Shown here piece after piece: positions 52,621-62,311 of a DNA stretch of 64,000 nt. The stretch comes from Stakelama marina (GTDB lineage Bacteria > Pseudomonadota > Alphaproteobacteria > Sphingomonadales > Sphingomonadaceae). The translations under genes were made by a program, and so were the position numbers. The notes under the pieces are model-generated. The model made no database searches, was not told the DNA's origin, and saw nothing but the letters and a program-made list of their open reading frames with translations. The stretch lies in contig NZ_JAGRQC010000002.1 in the NCBI RefSeq assembly GCF_018122655.1, forward strand, positions 620,001 through 684,000, written 5' to 3'. Numbering within the stretch: position 1 is the first letter of the stretch; every line of letters begins with the position of its first letter.

Positions 52621-52942
52621 TCAGGCCGACCGCGGGGCGAAGAGGATGACGGCCGAGTCCGCGAGGCACACCGCGGCGGGATATCCCAGCGGTCGGGGGG
52701 CGTCTTCTCGACAATCCACATCCAGCCGATCGCCGCCATGATATAGACACCACCATAGGCTGCAAAAGCGCGCCCGGCCTGTCCGTGTCGACGAGTGTCA
52801 ACAACCATGCAAAAAGCGCGAGCGACGCAATGCCGGGCAGAACCCAGAGCGAAGACCAGTCGAGCCGAAGCCACGCCCAGAAGGCGAAGCAGCCGGCGAT
52901 TTCCGCGAAAGCCGCACCGACATAAGCGAGATAGCTGGCCAT
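52621..52942 (-). pseudogene. ynfA: ynfA (UPF0060) pseudogene with two frameshifts
   Basis: Three frames together read as one YnfA membrane protein of about 108 residues. Frame one, from the ATG at 52942, gives [20 protein letters not shown] and FWAWLRLD to LLTLVDTDR. Frame two continues [20 protein letters not shown] and [10 protein letters not shown]. Frame three ends [18 protein letters not shown] with a TGA at 52621. Two separate frame losses in 320 bases make decay more likely than programmed shifting. Confidence 0.75.
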
Positions 52943-52961
52943 GCTCCTTTTTGGCAAAGCC

Positions 52962-53648
52962 TTACCCGCGCATCAATTCCTCGATGACCAGAATGGCAAG
53001 AAATCCGAGGAAAAACATGCCCGTCGCGACCGGCGTCTCGGGCTTTTCATGCGCCTCGACCAGCAGTTCCTCGGTGACGAGATAGAGAAGCGCCATCAGA
53101 CCGAAGGCATAGCAGCCGGTGCGAAATGCTTCGGGTAGCGCAGCAATCGGCTGGCCGAGCAGCGCGCCAATGGGAAGCGCCAGGCCGACAAGCATGGTCA
53201 TCAACACCGCGCGTCCACGCGAAAGCGTCTCGGCGAATGCCCCGACCAGCGTCAAGCCGAGGAACAGCACCTCCAGCGTCAATGCGATGGTGAGCAGCAT
53301 GCCCTGCCGCGCCCCCACGACGAAGCCCAGTCCGAGCACCAATCCGTCGATGGCGAGGTCGAGGCCGGTGGCCACAGCGAGCCCGGTCGCCCCCTCGGTG
53401 CGGCTGCTATATGCCTTGAGCAGCAGCATCGCCGCGATACCCGTAAGTGCGCCGACGATGACCGCGAGCAGCGAGCCGCCATGTTTGACGTCGGGCAAAA
53501 TCTCACCCGCGGCCGCCGCGAATACCACGCCCGCTGCGAGATGCTGGACGGCGCTGCGAAGCAGGGGTCCGGCATTGAAGCGAAGCGTCGTCAGGGCGCC
53601 GATCGCAAGCGCGGCAAGGGGAATGAGCGTGTAGGTGAGCGCCTGCAC
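52962..53648 (-). CDS. ZIP-family metal permease
   Basis: A 228-residue protein with a GTG start at 53648, four bases after the czcD stop. Eight helices are likely. Metal-site helices contain [20 protein letters not shown] (helix 4 type) and [15 protein letters not shown], with [14 protein letters not shown] near the end. ZIP proteins usually import Zn or Fe; within an efflux operon it could act as an exporter or rebalance zinc. It ends the long leftward czc operon. Confidence 0.85.
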   Translation of the reverse strand: MQALTYTLIPLAALAIGALTTLRFNAGPLLRSAVQHLAAGVVFAAAAGEILPDVKHGGSLLAVIVGALTGIAAMLLLKAYSSRTEGATGLAVATGLDLAIDGLVLGLGFVVGARQGMLLTIALTLEVLFLGLTLVGAFAETLSRGRAVLMTMLVGLALPIGALLGQPIAALPEAFRTGCYAFGLMALLYLVTEELLVEAHEKPETPVATGMFFLGFLAILVIEELMRG

Positions 53649-53652
53649 GATG

Positions 53653-54588
53653 CTACACCACGTCCGCCGGCTCGAGCGCGCACGCCTTGGGATCGCGCTC
53701 GATCTGGAGCGTGGTGTGGTCGATACCGAAATGCTCGTGCAGGTCGGCGGCAACGTCGTGGAGAAACGCATCGCGGTCGTGTTCGGCGGGCACGACCAGA
53801 TGTGCGGTCAATGCGGTGTCGGTGGTGCTCATCGCCCAGATGTGCAGGTCGTGTACCGCCGTCACGCAGTCGATCTGCGCCAGATGCTCCTCCACCGCCT
53901 TCGCATCGATCCCCGACGGCACGGCGTTGAGCGACATGGCGAATGCCTCCCGCAACAGCCCCCAAGTGCTCCAGACGATAACCGCGACGATCAAGAGGCT
54001 GGTGACCGGGTCGAGCCAATTCCACCCGGTATAGCGGATGGCGAGCCCGGCGAGCACCACGCCCGCCGACACGGCCGCATCGGCCGCCATGTGCAGGAAC
54101 GCGCCCTGGATGTTAATGTCGCCCTTGCGGCCGCGCATGAACATCAGCGCGGTGCCGGTGTTGATCGCGATGCCGATCGCGGCGACGATCATCACCGTAT
54201 TACCGGCGACCGGCTCGGGATCGGAAAAGCGCAGCACCGCCTGCCAGGCGATCGCGCCCGCTGCCAGCATCAGGAACACGCCATTGGCGAGCGCTGCGAG
54301 AATCGAGCTGCCCTGCAGGCCGTAAGTATAGCGCCAGGTCGGCGCCTTCTTCGCGACGAGCACGGCCACCCAGGCGATGACGAGCCCGAAAACGTCGCTC
54401 AGATTGTGACCGGCGTCTGCGAGAAGCGCCAGTGAATTGGATAGAATGCCATAGGCGGCCTCGATCACCACGAATATGACGTTCAGGCCGATGCCGACCG
54501 CGAACGCCGTGCCGAAACTCGCCGGAGCATGGCCGTGCCCGGCGTGCGAATGGCCGTGATCATGTCCGTGGTGGTGATGACCGCCCAT
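53653..54588 (-). CDS. czcD: CzcD-like CDF transporter
   Basis: A 311-residue CDF exporter. The N-terminus is His-rich (MGGHHHHGHDHGHSHAGHGH). Helix 2 carries ALLADAGHNLSDVFGL and helix 5 has FLHMAADAAVSAGVVLAG, the HxxxD metal sites of Zn/Cd/Co exporters. A cytoplasmic domain with VHDLHIWAMSTTDTALTAHL closes the protein. It moves Zn, Co or Cd from cytoplasm to periplasm, feeding the CzcCBA pump. Confidence 0.92.
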   Translation of the reverse strand: MGGHHHHGHDHGHSHAGHGHAPASFGTAFAVGIGLNVIFVVIEAAYGILSNSLALLADAGHNLSDVFGLVIAWVAVLVAKKAPTWRYTYGLQGSSILAALANGVFLMLAAGAIAWQAVLRFSDPEPVAGNTVMIVAAIGIAINTGTALMFMRGRKGDINIQGAFLHMAADAAVSAGVVLAGLAIRYTGWNWLDPVTSLLIVAVIVWSTWGLLREAFAMSLNAVPSGIDAKAVEEHLAQIDCVTAVHDLHIWAMSTTDTALTAHLVVPAEHDRDAFLHDVAADLHEHFGIDHTTLQIERDPKACALEPADVV

Positions 54589-54605
54589 GGTCCTTTCCCT
54601 TTCTG

Positions 54606-54938
54606 TCAGTCGCGCCGAAGCGGCATCAGCGTTTCGACGCGCTCGAGCGTCATCAGGCCGATATGATGAAGATCGGCGACCGTATGGGCGAACGCACGGA
54701 GCGCAGCCTCTTGGTCGACCATTTCAATCACCACCGGCAGATTGTCCGCGATACCGAACGCGTGATGCTCATGGATCGGCGCCGTTCGGGCACCGAAACC
54801 CGCCCGGCCGCGCAGGACGGTCGCGCCGGCCAGCCCGGCGCGCCTCGCGCGCCGGATGACCAAATCCATTACTGCTTCATCGCCGTGGCGGGCATTCTCG
54901 TCGGTATAAAGCCGAAGCAACATCGTTTCTTCACTCAT
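54606..54938 (-). CDS. DUF190 (PII-like) protein of the czc operon
   Basis: A 110-residue protein from the ATG at 54938 with AGGAGA upstream. The ferredoxin-like PII fold is visible as MLLRLYTDENARHGDEAVMD, RRARRAGLAGATVLRGRAGF and NLPVVIEMVDQEAAL. DUF190 genes are regular members of czc operons. A metal- or nucleotide-binding regulatory role is likely but unproven. It lies 16 bases after czcA. Confidence 0.85.
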   Translation of the reverse strand: MSEETMLLRLYTDENARHGDEAVMDLVIRRARRAGLAGATVLRGRAGFGARTAPIHEHHAFGIADNLPVVIEMVDQEAALRAFAHTVADLHHIGLMTLERVETLMPLRRD

Positions 54939-54954
54939 TTCGTTTCTCCTGTCC

Positions 54955-57900
54955 TCAAACGGTCGTAGCTTCGTGATGAAGCTCGGCGACCGCATTCTTC
55001 CGCTTCCGGCCAAGCACCAGCTTCGAGATCGCCGGCAGCACGAACAACGTCAGGATGGTCGCGGTGATGAGTCCGCCGATCACCGTGATCGCCAGCGGTT
55101 TCTGCACCTCGGCGCCGGTGCCGTGCGCGATTGCCATCGGCACGAAGCCGAGCGACGGCACGATCGCCGTCATCAGCACCGAGCGGAAGCGCTCCATCGC
55201 GCCGCCCTCGATCGCCTCGCCGACTTCCATGCCCGATTTGAGCCTGGCCTGGATGCTGGTCATCATCACCAGACCGTTCAGCACGGAGACGCCGAACAGC
55301 ACGATGAAGCCGACCGCCGCCGAGATCGAGAAGAGCTGCCCGGTCAGGAACAGCGCGAAGATGCCGCCCGAAATCGCCAGCGGAACCGCGGCGAAGATCG
55401 CCGCCGCCATCCCGATGCTTTCCAGCGCCATCAAGAGCAGAACGAAGATCAGCACCGCCGCGATGGGAATGACGATCATCAGCCGCTGCGACGCCGCCTG
55501 CAGGCTCTGGAACTGCCCGCCCCATTCGAGATACATGCCCGCTGGCAGATCGACCTGGCTTCGGACCTTCGCCTGCGCTTCGGCGACGAAGGTGCCGACA
55601 TCACGCCCGCGCACATTCGACTGGATGACGACACGCCGCTTACCGTTGACGCGGCTGATCTGGTTGATCCCCTCGACCTCCTTGAAGTCGACGAGCTGTC
55701 GCAGCGGCACCGAATGGCGTCCTGCGCTCGCTTCTTGCGGCAACATGACCGGAATCGCACCGATCGCGTCGATATTGTCGCGGGTGGCGTCTGGCATGCG
55801 CACGACAACGTCGAACCGGCGATCACCCTCGAACACCACGCCTGCTTCGCGGCCGCCGAGTGCGGCCGAAACCGTCTTGGCGACATCTTCGACCTGCAGC
55901 CCTAGCCCGGAGATCGCGGCGCGATCGAAGCGGAAGTCGAGCGTCGGAAACCCGCCGGTCTGGTCGGCCTGAACGTCGGCCGCACCGTCGATCGATTGCA
56001 GGACGCGTGCGATCTGTTCCGACGTCGTCGCCATCTGGTCGAGATCGTCGCCATAAAGCGAGATCGCGACCGTGCCACGCACGCCCGAGATGAGTTCGTT
56101 GAACCGCATCTCGATCGGCTGGGTGAAGCTGAACGCGTTACCGACGAGCGGTTGCAGCTTCGCATCGAGCTTCTTCGCAAGTTCCGCCTTGCTGAGGTCC
56201 GGATCGGGCCATTCCTCCTCCGGCTTGAGCATCACGAAGCTGTCCGACCGGTTCGGCGGCATCGGATCGGACGCCACCTCGGCGGTGCCGGTTTTGGAAA
56301 ATACGTAGTCGACCTCTGGCACGCTCATCAGCGCGCGTTCGACGTCGCGCTGCATCTTCGCCGATTGTTCGAGCGAGGTGGAGGGGATGCGAATCGCCGA
56401 GACGGCAAAGTCCTTTTCATCAAGCTGCGGGATGAACTCGCGCCCGACGAACTGGAACACGACGAGCGACAGCGCAAACACCGCGACGCCCGTTCCGATC
56501 GTGACCCAGGGGCGCGCCAGCGCGCGCGGCAGGCCGCGGGCATAGCGATCCTTGAGCCAGGCAATCGCCCGCACCTCCTTTTCGGCGACCCGTCCGCGGA
56601 TGACCACCGCCAGTAGCGCGGGCACCAACGTCATCGATAGGATGAAAGCCGCGACCAGTGCGAGCATCACCGTGATCGCCATCGGCGAGAAGGTCTTGCC
56701 CTCGACGCCGGTAAAGGTCAGCAGCGGCGCGAACACCATGAGGATGATCGCCTGTCCGAACAACGAAGGCCGGATCATCTCCTTGACCGAGCCCGCAACC
56801 TCCTCGAGCCGCTCGCCGACGTTCAGCAGCCGGCCTTCATGTTCCTGCCGTTCCGCCATGCGGCGCAGGAAATTCTCGACGATGATCACCGTGCCATCGA
56901 CGATCAGCCCGAAATCAAGCGCGCCGAGGCTCATCAGATTGCCCGGCACTTTCAGCCAGTTCATCCCGATCGCCATCATCAGAAACGAAAACGGGATGAC
57001 GAGCGCGGAAATGATCGCCGCGCGGAAATTGCCGAGAAGCAGGAACAGCGACACGATGACGAGCAGCGCACCTTCGGTCAGGTTCTTCTGGATCGTCTCG
57101 ATCGTCGCGTTGACCAGTTTCGAACGGTCGAGCGTGACCTGCAATTCGACCCCCGGCGGAAGCGACGGCCTGATCTGTTCCAACCTTTCGCCAGCGTCCT
57201 GCGCGACTGCCCGGCTGTTTTCGCCGAGCAGCATCAGCGCGGTTCCGATCACCGCCTGATTGCCGTTTTCCGATGCCGCGCCGGTTCGCAGCTCGCCGCC
57301 GATCGAAACCGAGGCGACGTCGGACAGGCGGATGGGAACGCCGGCACGGTCAGCGATCACCGCATTCTCGATCTGGTCGATCGAGGTGATGCGCGCATCG
57401 ACCCGGGCGAGGAACGCCTCGCCCCCGCGGTTGACGTAGTTCGCGCCGACCGAGAGGTTGTTGCGTTCGAGCGCGTCGGCGACATCCATGAACGACAGGC
57501 CGTAGGAGGAAAGCTTCGCGGGGTCAGGTTGGACCAGATACTTCTTCTGGTAGCCGCCGATCGAGTCGACGCCGGCAATGCCGGGAACGGTTCGCATCTG
57601 AAGCGCGACGATCCAGTCCTGAACGGTGCGCAGATAAGCGGCCTTGGCAGTCTCGGTCGTCAGCCGCTGACCTTCTGGCGTGATATAGGACCCGTCGCTC
57701 TGCGGCCCCGGCTTGCCGTCGCGCACCTTGGCATCCTTGGTCCCCGGCTCGGCATAGCGGATCGACCACATCAGCACTTCGCCGAGACCGGTCGAGATCG
57801 GGCCCATGGTCGGCTGCACACCCTGCGGCAGCGCGTCGCCGATCTGGTTAAGCCGCTCGCCGACCTGCTGGCGGGCGAAATAGATGTCGGTATCGTCGCT

Positions 57901-58191
57901 GAAGATCGCGACGACCTGGCTGAACCCGTTGCGGGTGATCGAGCGTGTCGTCTCCAGCCCCGGGATGCCCGCAAGCGACGTTTCCACCGGAAACGTCACC
58001 AGCTTTTCCATGTTGACGGGGGATAGCTCGGGCGCGACCGAATTGATCTGCACCTGATTGTTGGTGATGTCGGGAACCGCGTCGATCGGCAGCTTCTTGA
58101 GCTGGAACAACCCGAAGGCCGCGATCGCCGCGATGATGAAGAGGACCAGATACCGGTGTCGGACCGATCCGTCGATTAGCTTGGCTAGCAT
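54955..58191 (-). CDS. czcA: CzcA-type heavy-metal RND transporter
   Basis: A 1078-residue proton-driven pump from the ATG at 58191. Twelve helices and two large periplasmic loops are evident. The proton-relay helix reads LGALDFGLIVDGTVIIVENF, the D...D...E pattern of the Zn/Co/Cd (HME1) group rather than the Cu/Ag group. With CzcB and CzcC it spans the envelope and expels divalent cations. It starts 25 bases after czcB, and DUF190, czcD and ZIP follow on the same strand. Confidence 0.95.
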   Translation of the reverse strand: MLAKLIDGSVRHRYLVLFIIAAIAAFGLFQLKKLPIDAVPDITNNQVQINSVAPELSPVNMEKLVTFPVETSLAGIPGLETTRSITRNGFSQVVAIFSDDTDIYFARQQVGERLNQIGDALPQGVQPTMGPISTGLGEVLMWSIRYAEPGTKDAKVRDGKPGPQSDGSYITPEGQRLTTETAKAAYLRTVQDWIVALQMRTVPGIAGVDSIGGYQKKYLVQPDPAKLSSYGLSFMDVADALERNNLSVGANYVNRGGEAFLARVDARITSIDQIENAVIADRAGVPIRLSDVASVSIGGELRTGAASENGNQAVIGTALMLLGENSRAVAQDAGERLEQIRPSLPPGVELQVTLDRSKLVNATIETIQKNLTEGALLVIVSLFLLLGNFRAAIISALVIPFSFLMMAIGMNWLKVPGNLMSLGALDFGLIVDGTVIIVENFLRRMAERQEHEGRLLNVGERLEEVAGSVKEMIRPSLFGQAIILMVFAPLLTFTGVEGKTFSPMAITVMLALVAAFILSMTLVPALLAVVIRGRVAEKEVRAIAWLKDRYARGLPRALARPWVTIGTGVAVFALSLVVFQFVGREFIPQLDEKDFAVSAIRIPSTSLEQSAKMQRDVERALMSVPEVDYVFSKTGTAEVASDPMPPNRSDSFVMLKPEEEWPDPDLSKAELAKKLDAKLQPLVGNAFSFTQPIEMRFNELISGVRGTVAISLYGDDLDQMATTSEQIARVLQSIDGAADVQADQTGGFPTLDFRFDRAAISGLGLQVEDVAKTVSAALGGREAGVVFEGDRRFDVVVRMPDATRDNIDAIGAIPVMLPQEASAGRHSVPLRQLVDFKEVEGINQISRVNGKRRVVIQSNVRGRDVGTFVAEAQAKVRSQVDLPAGMYLEWGGQFQSLQAASQRLMIVIPIAAVLIFVLLLMALESIGMAAAIFAAVPLAISGGIFALFLTGQLFSISAAVGFIVLFGVSVLNGLVMMTSIQARLKSGMEVGEAIEGGAMERFRSVLMTAIVPSLGFVPMAIAHGTGAEVQKPLAITVIGGLITATILTLFVLPAISKLVLGRKRKNAVAELHHEATTV

Positions 58192-58216
58192 GTCGCGTAT
58201 CTCCTGATCGGTCCGG

Positions 58217-59356
58217 TCACTCTTCCTCGCCCGAACCCTTTTCGAGTTCGGCCTTGAGGAGGAAGGCATTGGCGCCGGCGATCGTCTCGCCGGGCTTCAG
58301 CCCGTTCAGGATCTGCGCCGCCGCGCTGGTGCGCGCGCCGAGTTGCACGGGGCGCGGGGCGAAGCCCTTGTCCGTCCGCACGAAGACGACGTCGCGCCCG
58401 CCGACCGACTGCACCGCTTCGGCGGGGACCGACAGGCCGGCTTCACCACCCTTTGCGGCGGTGATGCGAGCGCGGATGTAATCACCCGGCGTCAACATGC
58501 TACGGCCGGCGGTTGGCGTCAGGATCACCGTCAGCGTGCGACTTTCGGGATTGGCGGACGGCGTGACCGAGCGAACCCGCGCCGGGATCTCCTGCCCGCC
58601 CGCCTCGATCACGGCACGCGCGCCGCGCTCGATCCGGCGGCCATCGGCGACCGGCACCGAGACCTGCGCCTGGACGAGATTGGGGTTGGCGATGCGGAAC
58701 AGCTCGGTTTCCGGGCTGACATAATTGCCGAGCTTGGCCGGCGCCGCGGTGACGCTTCCCGAAATCGGCGATCGGACCAGCACATAGCGCCCGGTCACGC
58801 CCGCCGCGGCAGCGGAACCCTGCGCCGCATCGACTGCGGCGACCGCGGCCTGATAGTCGGCGCGGGCCTTTTGCAGATCGGCCTCGGCGGTGACCTTCGC
58901 ATCGAACAGGCGCTGCTCGCGCTCATATTCGGCCCTTGCCTGGGCGGCACGCGCTTGCGCCGCACGCAAGTCGCCGGAAATATCGGCTGCGTCGCGACTC
59001 TCGATGCGGGCGACCGTCTGGCCGCGCGAGACGGCGTCGCCGATCTGCTTGGTGATCCGGGTGATGCGCCCCTCGGCACCGGCGGTGAGGACGGCGACGC
59101 CGCTGGGCGGTGCCTCGATCGACCCCTGGGCGACGATTTCGGACCCGAACGCACCCGGGCCGACCTCGACCAGCGCGATGTCGGCGGCCTTGATCCGCTC
59201 GGGCGTCATCGCGACGCTGTCGGGAGTAGTGGCGGTTTCCGGCGCGGTCGCCGGCGCCTGGTCGGGCGATGCGTCCCCGCTTCCGCTGAGCAGATATCCG
59301 GTGCCGCCGGATATGATGGCGATTGCCGCGAACGCGGCGATGATGTTGCGATTCAT
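58217..59356 (-). CDS. czcB: CzcB-type periplasmic adaptor
   Basis: A 379-residue membrane-fusion protein. The N-terminal helix (IIAAFAAIAIISGGTGYLLS) anchors it. The lipoyl half-motifs are visible around GAEGRITRITKQIGDAVSRG and VRSPISGSVTAAPAKLGNYV, flanking a coiled-coil hairpin (AAQARAAQARAEYEREQRLF). It lacks the His-rich metal-binding N-terminus of Cupriavidus CzcB. It joins CzcA to CzcC; the gene follows czcC by one base. Confidence 0.93.
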   Translation of the reverse strand: MNRNIIAAFAAIAIISGGTGYLLSGSGDASPDQAPATAPETATTPDSVAMTPERIKAADIALVEVGPGAFGSEIVAQGSIEAPPSGVAVLTAGAEGRITRITKQIGDAVSRGQTVARIESRDAADISGDLRAAQARAAQARAEYEREQRLFDAKVTAEADLQKARADYQAAVAAVDAAQGSAAAAGVTGRYVLVRSPISGSVTAAPAKLGNYVSPETELFRIANPNLVQAQVSVPVADGRRIERGARAVIEAGGQEIPARVRSVTPSANPESRTLTVILTPTAGRSMLTPGDYIRARITAAKGGEAGLSVPAEAVQSVGGRDVVFVRTDKGFAPRPVQLGARTSAAAQILNGLKPGETIAGANAFLLKAELEKGSGEEE

Positions 59357-59357
59357 G

Positions 59358-60665
59358 TCAGTTGGTCCCCTGGGTGAAGGGCGCGGCAAGGCGCGCAAGC
59401 GCCGCCGCTGCCTCCGCGCGGGCGCGCCGCGCATCGATCAGATCGGTTTGGAGAAGCGCGAGGCTTCGCTGGGCATCGAGCAATTCGATCAGCGACGACT
59501 TGCCGGCGCGATAGGACAGGTCGGCAAGGCGCAGCGCTTCCTTTGCCTCGCCGATCCCGCTGTCGCGCAGGGCGGTCAGGCGCGCGTCAGCGGCGCGCAG
59601 CTCGGCACGCGCGGTGTCGATTTCCGCCCGGGTCCGGTTCTCGACATCGACCAGCCTCGCTTCCGCAGCGACGCGTTCGGCACCGGCGGCAGCGATATTG
59701 CCCTGATTGCGGTCGAAGACCGGCAGCGGCAGCGATATGCCCGCCACCAGTCCGACATCGCCGGTCTCACGCACTGCTCTCACACCCAGACCGATCGACG
59801 GATCGACCCGACCCTCGGCCCGCGCGTTGCTCACCTGCGCTTCGGCAATCGCCGTTTCCGCGCGGGCGAGTAGCACATCGAGCGCTTCCGGAGCACTGAT
59901 GCTGGCCGGCATCGGCACCTCGACAGCGCCGACCACCTGTGCCGGCGGCGTTTTGCTGCCAAGCAGCGTACCGAGCGCCGCGCGAGCGGCTTGCTCTTCG
60001 GCCTGCGCCGCCTCGACCGCCGCCCGTTCGCGGGCGAGCGCGGCGCGCGCGCGCAGCGCCCGAAGCGGTGGCTCGCGTCCGGCATCGACCAGTTCCCCCG
60101 CGATTCGAGCGAGTTCACGCGACCGGTCGGCATTGTCGCGGGCGACCGCAAGCTGCTCTCGCGCCGCTATCGCCCGGGCAAAGCGCTGCCGGACGTTCTG
60201 GATGAGGTCGGCGCGAGCGATCGCCAGCCGCAAGGTTTCAGCGAATAGTCGCGCTTCGGCGACCGTCACACGTGCCTTGCGGTGGCCGGCAAGGTCGATC
60301 TGCTGGTTGATCGAGGCGGTCAGCTCGGTGCTTCGAAACCCTTCGAAAGCGCCGGAGCCCAGGAAATTCTGAGCCTCGACGCTGAGCGTGGGGTTTACCC
60401 GAAAGCCAGCCTGGCGAACGCGTGCACGCGCAGCGTCGACCTGGCTCTGCGCGTCCACGATGCGCGGCGAGCGAGCCGCCGCTAGGGCGAGCGCTTCCGC
60501 AAGGCTGAGCCGCTCCGGCAACTTTGCCGTGGACGATACTGGCGGCGCGCCTTGCGCGACAGGCCCCATCGTGGCCGGCGGTCCGGCCACGGTTTGCGCC
60601 GACAAGGGCGATGTGCCCCAGCCGGTCGCGGCCACGGCGAAGGCCGCGGCGACGATACGATACAT
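59358..60665 (-). CDS. czcC: CzcC-type outer-membrane channel
   Basis: A 435-residue TolC-family protein with a signal peptide ending near SPLSAQ. Two repeats of the outer-membrane efflux fold are visible, with long helices such as VDAARARVRQAGFRVNPTLS and the second-repeat equivalent ISLPLPVFDRNQGNIAAAGA. It provides the exit duct for CzcBA. It is first of the core pump genes, 51 bases after the His-rich small protein. Confidence 0.93.
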   Translation of the reverse strand: MYRIVAAAFAVAATGWGTSPLSAQTVAGPPATMGPVAQGAPPVSSTAKLPERLSLAEALALAAARSPRIVDAQSQVDAARARVRQAGFRVNPTLSVEAQNFLGSGAFEGFRSTELTASINQQIDLAGHRKARVTVAEARLFAETLRLAIARADLIQNVRQRFARAIAAREQLAVARDNADRSRELARIAGELVDAGREPPLRALRARAALARERAAVEAAQAEEQAARAALGTLLGSKTPPAQVVGAVEVPMPASISAPEALDVLLARAETAIAEAQVSNARAEGRVDPSIGLGVRAVRETGDVGLVAGISLPLPVFDRNQGNIAAAGAERVAAEARLVDVENRTRAEIDTARAELRAADARLTALRDSGIGEAKEALRLADLSYRAGKSSLIELLDAQRSLALLQTDLIDARRARAEAAAALARLAAPFTQGTN

Positions 60666-60716
60666 GAATTATCTCCTGACGAACGGACATCCCCCGTGAG
60701 GGGGCGGACGCATTTG

Positions 60717-61058
60717 TCAGGCGCGCGGAGGCCTCAGCATGTCGTCGGCCGGTGCCGGATCCAGCGGCCGTGACGGAAGCGCAAGACCGATATCCCGCAG
60801 CGATACCGGGACCTCGGACGCGACCGCATCCACAGGTGCTGTCAGGTGATGGCAATGCGAGGCATGAGGGTGCGGTGCGGACTTCTCACCGTCGCTATCG
60901 CCGGTCTTGCCGTCGTTATCGGCGGTGCACTCGACCGCGCCGGCAAGATGCGAAACCGGCGCCTCCATGACATGCGCGACCGCACTTGCCGCCAATAACA
61001 GCGACAGCAGCGTTCCCAGAACAAGAGCGATCAATCCTCGCATGCGGCGTGCATCCAT
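60717..61058 (-). CDS. small His/Cys-rich exported protein at the head of the czc operon
   Basis: A 113-residue protein. A signal-anchor (LIALVLGTLLSLLLAASAVA) is followed by metal-ligand residues in HVMEAPVSHLAGAVECT and PHPHASHCHHL. The function is unknown; a periplasmic metal sensor or chaperone is likely from composition and position, similar to CopL- or CzcE-type leaders. It is divergent from the methyltransferase gene, with about 140 bases between, and probably carries the czc promoter in front. Confidence 0.7.
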   Translation of the reverse strand: MDARRMRGLIALVLGTLLSLLLAASAVAHVMEAPVSHLAGAVECTADNDGKTGDSDGEKSAPHPHASHCHHLTAPVDAVASEVPVSLRDIGLALPSRPLDPAPADDMLRPPRA

Positions 61059-61197
61059 AGTGCCACCGCGTGCTTAGTCAAACTCAAAAATGTATCCTGA
61101 CGCCGCACGGGCTATGTATTGATATAGCATGAATTGGCGAGGATGGCTTCAATACTCCTCTTCAGCAAGAGCAGTCGACATGCTACCGTGACGAGTG

Positions 61198-61848
61198 ATG
61201 GTTCTCGAGAATGACCAAGTTAAGAAGGTCTATGGCAGGACCGCGAAATTCTATGACGCCGCTCTGGTCATTTACCGGCTCGCGGGAATTGGCCGACAGC
61301 GCGCGACTTCGATCGATGCGCTGAACCTTCGGCCCGGCGCAACGGTCGTCGATCTTGGCTGCGGGACCGGCGCGAACCTCGCGATGTTGGTCCGGAGGGT
61401 CGGACCGACCGGCCGGGTCGTCGGCATCGATCTTTCTCCGGAAATGCTGGCCAAGGCCCGTGAACGGGTCGCCGATAACGGTTGGGACAATGTGGAGCTA
61501 CGATGCGGTGACCTCAGAACCGCCGACTTGCCAGACGCACTTGACGGCGCGGTGGCAACATTCGCACTCGAAATGCTGCCCGATCACGCCGAGGTGGTAG
61601 CGCGCGTAGCAGATCGACTGCAACCGGGGGCACGCTTCGCTTGTCTCGGGCTGAAGGAACCCGAGCACTGGCCGAAATGGCTCATCGACCTGGCAATCTT
61701 CATCAACCGCCCGTTCGGCGTCAGCCGCGACTATGCCGCCATCAAGCCCTGGCACGCGATCGAGGAGTTGCTTTCACCCGTCAGCCACAAGGAATTCCTC
61801 GCCGGTGCGGCATATCGCTGCGTCGCGGAAGCGATAGGACCTATCTGA
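61198..61848 (+). CDS. class I SAM-dependent methyltransferase
   Basis: A 216-residue enzyme. Motif I is ATVVDLGCGTGANLAMLVRR, followed by VVGIDLSPEMLAKARERVAD and DGAVATFALEMLPDHAEVVA. It resembles UbiE/COQ5-like small-molecule methyltransferases. The ATG at 61198 is preferred over the GTG one codon upstream. It is divergent from the czc operon, so metal or metalloid methylation is possible, but no Cys signature typical of ArsM is present. Confidence 0.85.
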   Translation: MVLENDQVKKVYGRTAKFYDAALVIYRLAGIGRQRATSIDALNLRPGATVVDLGCGTGANLAMLVRRVGPTGRVVGIDLSPEMLAKARERVADNGWDNVELRCGDLRTADLPDALDGAVATFALEMLPDHAEVVARVADRLQPGARFACLGLKEPEHWPKWLIDLAIFINRPFGVSRDYAAIKPWHAIEELLSPVSHKEFLAGAAYRCVAEAIGPI

Positions 61849-61897
61849 CGTACGACAAGCTCCCAGACGCATTGAGCGACGTTGGGGTCTCTCGCCG

Positions 61898-62026
61898 CTA
61901 GGCCCATATGTGTTGATGGAGCATCGATACGTCGATCACGATCAGCGCCACGCGGCCCAGCGCCTCCGCGCTTTTCCCCATATACTCATCGGCCTTGCGT
62001 CCGAGCAGGACGCCGATTGTCGCCAT
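61898..62026 (-). pseudogene. mntP: C-terminal fragment of a manganese efflux pump gene mntP
   Basis: On the minus strand a 42-residue stretch reads MATIGVLLGRKADEYMGKSA, EALGRVALIVIDVSMLHQHI and WA, ending in a TAG. This matches the end of MntP proteins (TxIGVxxGR, GKxAExxGG, LIxIG, EH patterns). Only the last helix pair is left; sequence upstream to about 62,040 may extend it by a few codons, then homology ends. It is a remnant, not a functional pump. Confidence 0.55.
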
Positions 62027-62311
62027 TAGCGTGGTTGGACAGGGTTTGCCATTGATCGGATCTCGTCACGGGCGAACCCCGCTCGGCAAATCCGAGGCGG
62101 CATAACTGTGATCTGTTGGAAGCATTTACCACAAGTATTATTCGGGTAAACTTTAGTCGAATACTTGAAATTCAGCAACTGCACCGCAGAAGCGAAAACA
62201 CTACTACGCAAAGTACCCGTCAGAGATTTGGTCCCTTTCGCAGGCCACCACATTCCGCCACTGATGCTTTCGGTGTTGACAATTCGGCCAGATGCATGGC
62301 AGGGATCGCGC

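Noticed and set aside
56839..58026. Rightward open frame opposite czcA
   Set aside because: Shadow frame; czcA motifs are on the other strand.
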